Shown here piece after piece: positions 58,723 to 64,000 of a stretch of DNA of 64,000 nucleotides. The DNA comes from Chamaecyparis obtusa. Taxonomy: Eukaryota; Streptophyta; Pinopsida; Cupressales; Cupressaceae. Both the position numbers and the translations under genes were made by a program. The notes under the pieces are model-generated. The model was not told where the DNA came from. It ran no database searches and saw only the letters and a list, made by a program, of their open reading frames with translations. The stretch is from assembly GCA_027943335.1 (NCBI GenBank), contig BSBK01001538.1, forward strand, positions 434,001-498,000, read 5' to 3'. Positions within the stretch are counted from its first letter, which is position 1, and every line of letters begins with the position of its first letter.

Positions 58723-59642
58723 AACAGCACCTTCTTACCCTTTTCGGACTTCCAATTTTTCTTGGTAAACCTCTTAGATTTCCGGTGCTTGAATTCCTTT
58801 TCATCATTGCTGTCCTCATCTTTATCAAATGGACACTTAGAGGCAAAACGACGAAGCTTACCACAGTTGAAACATTTCAGACCAAACTTGCCTCTGTTTT
58901 TGTTAAAGCCCTTTTTCAACCTTCTAAAAAGGTAAGCTAATTCCTCATTTGAGTCCTCATCCGAGCCTTCACTTAGATTGGTCTCTTTGTCCTTGCTTCT
59001 TTTAGAAGCCTTAAATGCAGATTCAGTTTTAGAAGACCCTTCAACGGTAGTCCTCATTTCATATGCAGTCAAGATGCCATGTAGCTTATCAACTGTTAGA
59101 GTGTCTAAATCAGGCATTTCTTCAATAGCAGAGACTTTAGCATCAAGTCTCATGGGAAGAAATCGAAGAATCTTCTGAACTACAGTCTTCTCTTCAACAT
59201 CTTCACCTAAACCTCTTAAAGCATTGACAACATCAACACACAGAAAATATGCAGCAATGTTTTCGCTGTCCTTCATTCAAAGACCTTCAAAAACAACCCT
59301 GTGAGTTTGAACCTTGGCTTTCCTGACTTTGTCATCACCTTGATATGCATTGTGCAATTTATCCCAGATTCCTTTAGTTGTGTCGCAGTGCATGACCTTT
59401 ACAAACTCAGCTTCAGTTAGACCACACAAGATTGCATTCATGGCCTTGGCATTGTTCTCAAATTCCTTCTTATCATCAACATCTACAGGAGTAGCAGGGA
59501 TTTTATAGCCATTTACAAGACTGAGGTACACATCACAGCCAAGAGACATGATGTAGGTTTTCATACGAACACTCCAGAAAACAAAGTTGTTTCCATCAAA
59601 CAGAGGGGCACGGTTTGTTGCTAGACCTTCTAAGGCACTCAT
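58671..59642 (-). pseudogene. E4 gag N-terminal capsid (UBN2/DUF4219 type)
   Basis: ATG at 59642 gives MSALEGLATNRAPLFDGNNF then FWSVRMKTYIMSLGCDVY, the typical start of plant copia gag. The UBN2 region follows: NAILCGLTEAEFVKVMHCDT, TKGIWDKLHNAYQGDDKV. A TGA at 59277-59279 interrupts it, and MKDSENIAAYFL continues in frame. Later come LDTLTVDKLHGILTAYEMR and a zinc knuckle, CFNCGKLRRFASKC, whose conserved GH is replaced by RR, so metal binding there is lost. Two other knuckles downstream are intact. The frame ends at 58671 after a one-base shift. Confidence 0.9.
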
Positions 59643-59696
59643 GATGGACACAAAGATCTAACTCTCAAGCTTTTAAGCACGGGAAGAGAGTGACCT

Positions 59697-59708
59697 GCTC
59701 TGATACCA
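59697..59708 (-). promoter_or_regulatory. E4 primer-binding site (initiator tRNA-Met)
   Basis: On the minus strand TGGTATCAGAGC starts two bases after the 5' LTR. It fixes the orientation. Confidence 0.95.
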
Positions 59709-59710
59709 AT

Positions 59711-61738
59711 TGAAAAACGCACAATACTGAGAGGGGGAGGGGGTGAATCAGTATTTACCACAAACTTTTAAAAATAAGAAGCAGAAATCAAAGAGCACAC
59801 AGCTAAGAAGACAAGACGCGCAAAATTATCTCGTGGAAACCCATGACGGGAAAAACCACGACATCACTAATCTAATGGGCAACTACCTGTTACAACTGAG
59901 AGCTACAACTCTCAAACATTCAAGATCAGGCTCCACCCTGATTTAGAAGGCAACTACCTTCCTTACAAGAGATAGATGATGAAAACTTACATACAATCTG
60001 TGTCTTCACTAGAGTAAGAAGACGCTGCAAAACAATTGAGATTTAACCAAAAGGGTCGTCTATATATTTAGAAATAAGCTCCCCCTCACTGTTAGTTCTC
60101 TCTATATCTTCTCATCAATTCTGTCACTATTTACAGTTCCTGCTGCAAGAACCATCCTAATACTGACATCACCAAAAGAGCTCCTTATTTCTCAATGCCT
60201 CTTATATGTGTATGTTGTGCCTGCATCTTTCAACAGAGATACTTATTAACAAGTCTTCACACTTCCAAAAAGGGATTGTAGTATTGGATACAAACTCTCA
60301 TTCGCTGCAGCAACTCCCTGTAGCTTGTATGCTGTACCCGTATCTCTCAGAAGGAATCAATACGTGCCACACAGTATACTTGAGATAGTTAAAGTTGCTG
60401 TGTTTTTATGAACTCCCAATATCTCTCGTTTGGAACTCCCTTTTATATGACTGTTGTGTTTATCTCAAAAAATACGACTTATGGCATGCTCTAAATTGTT
60501 ACCAGGAAACCTTGTTAGCCGCTTTGCTGTCTTTTGGATGCTCCCTGCTCACTGTTGTGTTCACTTCCAAATGCAGACCTGTGCATGTAGTCGGACTCCA
60601 CACACTTGATTTGAGACCACCGTTATTGCGCCTGTGTTTTAGCAAAAATTGTGTATTCGTTTACACAACAGAAAATTCCCGACACAAAACTTGGAATGCA
60701 TACATTTGATTGCCCCTGTTCTATATTTTTTATTTGTGCATCTCCTGTTTTCTTTATCGTGTTGCCTGGTTTTTTATATTGTTCACATTTGTCTATTGTA
60801 TATCTCACTTTTCCTTAGTTGTATGTCTTTTTCAGTCCCACACACCTAATCCAATATACTGTTTTTTTTTTAATCGAGCCATAAGTTTTTTTGGTCGTAT
60901 CTACTTGACTCACTCACCTTGACGCTGGTACTCTATTTGGAGTTTAGCCTCTCTCCCACATTTGTAGACACCTATATTTGTAACGGTTTTGTGTATGCCT
61001 TTTCTGAGAATGAACCTGACCTTTTGTGAAGAGACGTTATTCCTTTTCTTCACGTTCTTTGTTTTTGATGTCCAGCGACAAGCTCACGCATCATCACACA
61101 CTGTATCGTTTGCACATTCTTTTTGTATTTCTCTGCTATCTTTTGAAAAGGAACATCTGGCGAATGCAGAGACAACCGTTATTGTTCCTGCTGCAGTCGC
61201 ACTCACCTTCACACACCGACATCACTCAAGAACTATTCTTCCGACACCCCCGTGAATATACAACAATGCGTTGTATGCCAGTTTGTTTTAATTACTGGGC
61301 GTTTTTATATAAAAAACATTTGCGGGGTTCCCGTTGTATTATACGACCTGCAATACGGACTGGTCACATCAGATGATTAGTTCGAATCCGTTTCTCTTCT
61401 ATGCACTCTGCCGTTTTAAGACACCAGGACATTTTCAGTTCCTTCAACAATGCGATAACAATTGTTGCAGGACAAATGTCGTCTCTTAAGAGACTAATTG
61501 TATTGAGTGCCAATCTGAAAGTATGGTAATAATTCTACACTTATGATTGAAAGGTGCGAACAAAAGAACTTCGCAGGTGTCATGTGATCCCTCCTGGACA
61601 GTGGTTACGTAGGGATGGATATGATGCAGAAAACACTTAGCATGCTGGCGCAACCAATTCATTGAGCCAAACACTTATCACACCACAAACTCTTCTCGCA
61701 AACAGCAGTGACACAAATCAATTGACAAAAATATAACA
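59711..61738 (-). repeat. E4 5' LTR
   Basis: A 2028-bp copy, aligned end to end with 52369-54402 with only scattered point changes and a few short indels. By position it would hold the promoter, but I could not pick a convincing TATA box. Confidence 0.95.
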
Positions 61739-61743
61739 AATCA

Positions 61744-64000
61744 CTCTTGTGTGGATAAATTCCACACACGCAAGCAAAGTCCGCTCACATAGAAAATAAA
61801 AAAGATAGGAAGAGAAATTGACTTGAAAAGTTCTAGAAGAAAGCAGGATAGAGGTTGACACATAAGAAAGATTCTAGAAGAAAGCCACGAGATTGCCATA
61901 AAAGGAAAAAACAAGTTTTTTATCAAAGGAGATCGACCTCTTCATGACTATTAACAATTCCTATATATACATGAACTTGGCACTTCATTTATTCACAATT
62001 TAGAAATTGAAGCTCTGGAGATCAATTCTTAGCAAATTTTCTAATTTCAAAAGCAAAGCGAAGATATTGGACGACTTTCAGACTGAATGTCATACTTATT
62101 GGAGACATTTATTTTATTTTATTTTTTTTGGCACAAATCAAAGGTTTCATTAGAATTTTCATATTTGCTGGAAGTTTTCCCTTCAAAGTTTCAAATTCTT
62201 TCAGACTTGAAGGCAATTCTGAGGCAAAATTTCCTAATTTTCTTAAGGTTTTCTAATCTGATTGACATGTTCACAATTATTTTGCAAACTTGAAATAAAT
62301 TCTCAATCCAAATTCAAGATTTCAATTTGCAAATTCTCATAGTTGGGGCAGATTCAACATCATTAATAACTTCAGGATGAAATTTTAACATGTTCAACAA
62401 GTTCATCCTTCGTTTTTCATGTTTACAGTCCGAATTCTTGACTGAAAACTCAAATTTACGAAGGATTGGAGGAGGTAGATGTCAATACAAAGAGGAAAAT
62501 ACAGTGAAGAAATTTCTCAAACCAAGATAAAGTCTGCCTTCTAATGATGAAATTGGCTAAGTGTTGACAACCTAGGTGAAGAATGCAGACAAAGAGATAA
62601 AATTCACTCTCTGGAGCCAGAGAAAAGTTGGAAAATTGTGGAGTACAAAGCCATTTGAGGTTGAAATCACCAAGTATCCAGAGAAAATTCCAAGTGGGAA
62701 GGAGGAAAAGGTCAAGTTCCAAAGGGAAAATTTTAAGTTTATGCATGGAAAAGAGAGTGTAATCACCAAGGAAGCAATGGTGAAAAGTGCCTGAGTATGG
62801 GAAATTTCCTGAAAATCAAACCTGAAAGTGCATTTCCAAGGACAAGATGTCATCATTTCCAAAATTTGTAAGGTCATTTCCAGATTAAAGGTAAGATTGG
62901 TAAAGTCATTTTAATGAGTTATTGATAATTTTCTCAATGTTGTTTTATAGGAATGAACAATCAAGGGCAAACAAAGATGAAGAAGATGCTACAACCCTAG
63001 ATTTCCAAAGATCAAGATCAAAGGAAGGAATTCAAATGGTATAAGGAAAGATGACATTCAAAGATGAGAAATTTATTTATGGCAAAATCCACAAGGTAGC
63101 ACCAAGTCCGCTCAAGGAAAATTCTAGAAGAAAGCCAAGAGATCGCCATGAGAAGTGCTAGTGAAAGGCAAGGAATAAGTTATCCAAGTGTGGGAGATTC
63201 CTTAAAACACATCAAATTCCACCCTCCAAGCATGAAAATACAAGAAATATGATGAAATCCACTCTAGCAAGGAGGAAGAAAATAGTTCTAAGTGTTGGAA
63301 ATTCCTCAAATGTCATCAAAGTTCACCACGAATAGAACTTTCAAGGGAGAAAATTTGGCTAAGTCAAGGAAATTCCTTGATCTATGATGAAGTCTGCCAA
63401 GGCTAGGAGGAAAATTGGCCAAGTGTTTGAAGAATCCTTGATTCCATACGAAGTCCACCCCAAACGATGGGGAAATTCCTTAGCTTGACATGAAGTCCGA
63501 CCATTTTCTCAAGAGAAATCCTCATTCCATGCCAAGGAAATTCAAAGAGCAAAGAAAACGATGTCTCCAACCTCAAATGTCCTCTCAACCTGATGTCGAT
63601 CTACATACATCTTTTGCTGACTTTGTACATGACAAAATATTATCCTTAAGTGCCTTAAGGATATCCTAACTGTCCTGTAACCAATCCCGACGTGAAGAAC
63701 CCAACCGGTTCAACCCTGCTGCTGCTGTACTTTTAAAAAAAATTAATTTATTATTTTTTTTTAATTTTTTTGTGTGATCTTTCAGAATTAGACAGAAGTT
63801 GCAGAATGAGGTTTTTTGTTTGGTTTTGAAATTCAGTTAGAGACTTAGAGTTGTCCAAACAATGACAAGCATGAAATTCAAATACAATAATTGAATACTG
63901 GAAAACAATTGAGTTAAGGCTTATTTCCAACTGTACCTAGTGTGTATAGCCTAAATTTATTGAAGCAACAAATCAAAGTGCTGGAAATTACAAATCTGAT
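61744..64000. other. Degenerate repeat-rich flank right of E4
   Basis: No gene is supported. Between about 61860 and 63560, variants of short phrases recur: ttctagaagaaagcc, aagtccgctca, gaaattccttgatc, gatgaagtctgcc and gaaattccttagcttgacat. The left flank of E4 (52260-52363) holds the same words, so both flanks belong to one old repeat into which E4 inserted. The frame at 62576-62794 is short and Lys-rich without a known motif. The last 500 bases are unassigned. Confidence 0.45.

Larger units (their letters stand above)
52369..61738 (-). mobile_element. E4: full-length Ty1/copia retrotransposon, inactivated
   Basis: LTRs lie at 52369-54402 (3' LTR) and 59711-61738 (5' LTR), both beginning TGAAAAACGCACAAT on the plus strand and ending AAAAATATAACA. 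A perfect TSD, aatca, flanks the element (52364-52368 and 61739-61743). On the minus strand a PBS follows the 5' LTR and the tract AAAAAAGGGGAGAT precedes the 3' LTR. The 5.3-kb interior encodes, in order, UBN2-type gag, CCHC knuckles, GAG-pre-integrase, integrase, RVT_2 reverse transcriptase and RNase H, the Ty1/copia order. At least seven premature stops and three frameshifts make it non-functional. The LTRs remain very similar, so the insertion is fairly young. Confidence 0.95.

Overview
The window looks like intergenic DNA from a large, repeat-rich seed-plant genome. It is AT-rich and I found no confident host gene. Most bases can be assigned to plant-type LTR retrotransposons (Ty1/copia and Ty3/gypsy), a CACTA element, two hAT elements, tiny TRIM elements and a LINE-like insertion. 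A gymnosperm would fit, but the sequence alone does not prove it. Boundaries below rest on LTR ends (TG..CA), primer-binding sites (TGGTATCAGAGC, initiator-Met tRNA type), polypurine tracts, terminal inverted repeats and target-site duplications (TSDs) that I matched by eye.

Region 1 (1-6606): a decayed minus-strand Ty3/gypsy gag-protease region (745-3750), its probable leader, and the start (PBS and leader) of another LTR element.

Region 2 (6607-34001): a nested complex. The shell is a plus-strand copia-like LTR element, E1 (LTRs 6607-7656 and 29815-34001, TSD aggca). It has a coiled-coil and CCHC gag and a long accessory ORF but no pol. Inside it lie a 15.7-kb CACTA element (8892-24550, TSD aat), itself holding a LINE-like insertion, a foldback element and many repeat modules; a 2.4-kb non-autonomous LTR element (25603-27986, TSD gaaac); and a third LTR element, E3 (29879-33007, TSD cactt), inserted in the E1 3' LTR. 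E3 carries a 353-bp TRIM (30813-31165, TSD gcttc).

Region 3 (34007-37799): mostly unassigned, with a CT microsatellite and a 5S rRNA-like sequence (about 35192-35313).

Region 4 (37808-50512): a second nest. hAT-2 (TSD gtataaat) contains copia-like element E2 (37997-48965). E2 contains a solo LTR in its gag (40039-40373) and hAT-1 in its accessory ORF (41353-46200, TSD gtagtaag). A 1.26-kb solo LTR (41789-43045, TSD tccaa) splits the last exon of the hAT-1 transposase.

Region 5 (50521-64000): degenerate repeats and a complete-length but inactivated minus-strand Ty1/copia element, E4 (52369-61738, TSD aatca), with 2-kb LTRs, gag, integrase, reverse transcriptase and RNase H.

The most interesting signal is that E1 and E2 (and the remnant E3) share one unusual plan: a coiled-coil gag with four zinc knuckles, no pol, and a conserved accessory ORF before the 3' LTR. 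They would need enzymes from another element to move.
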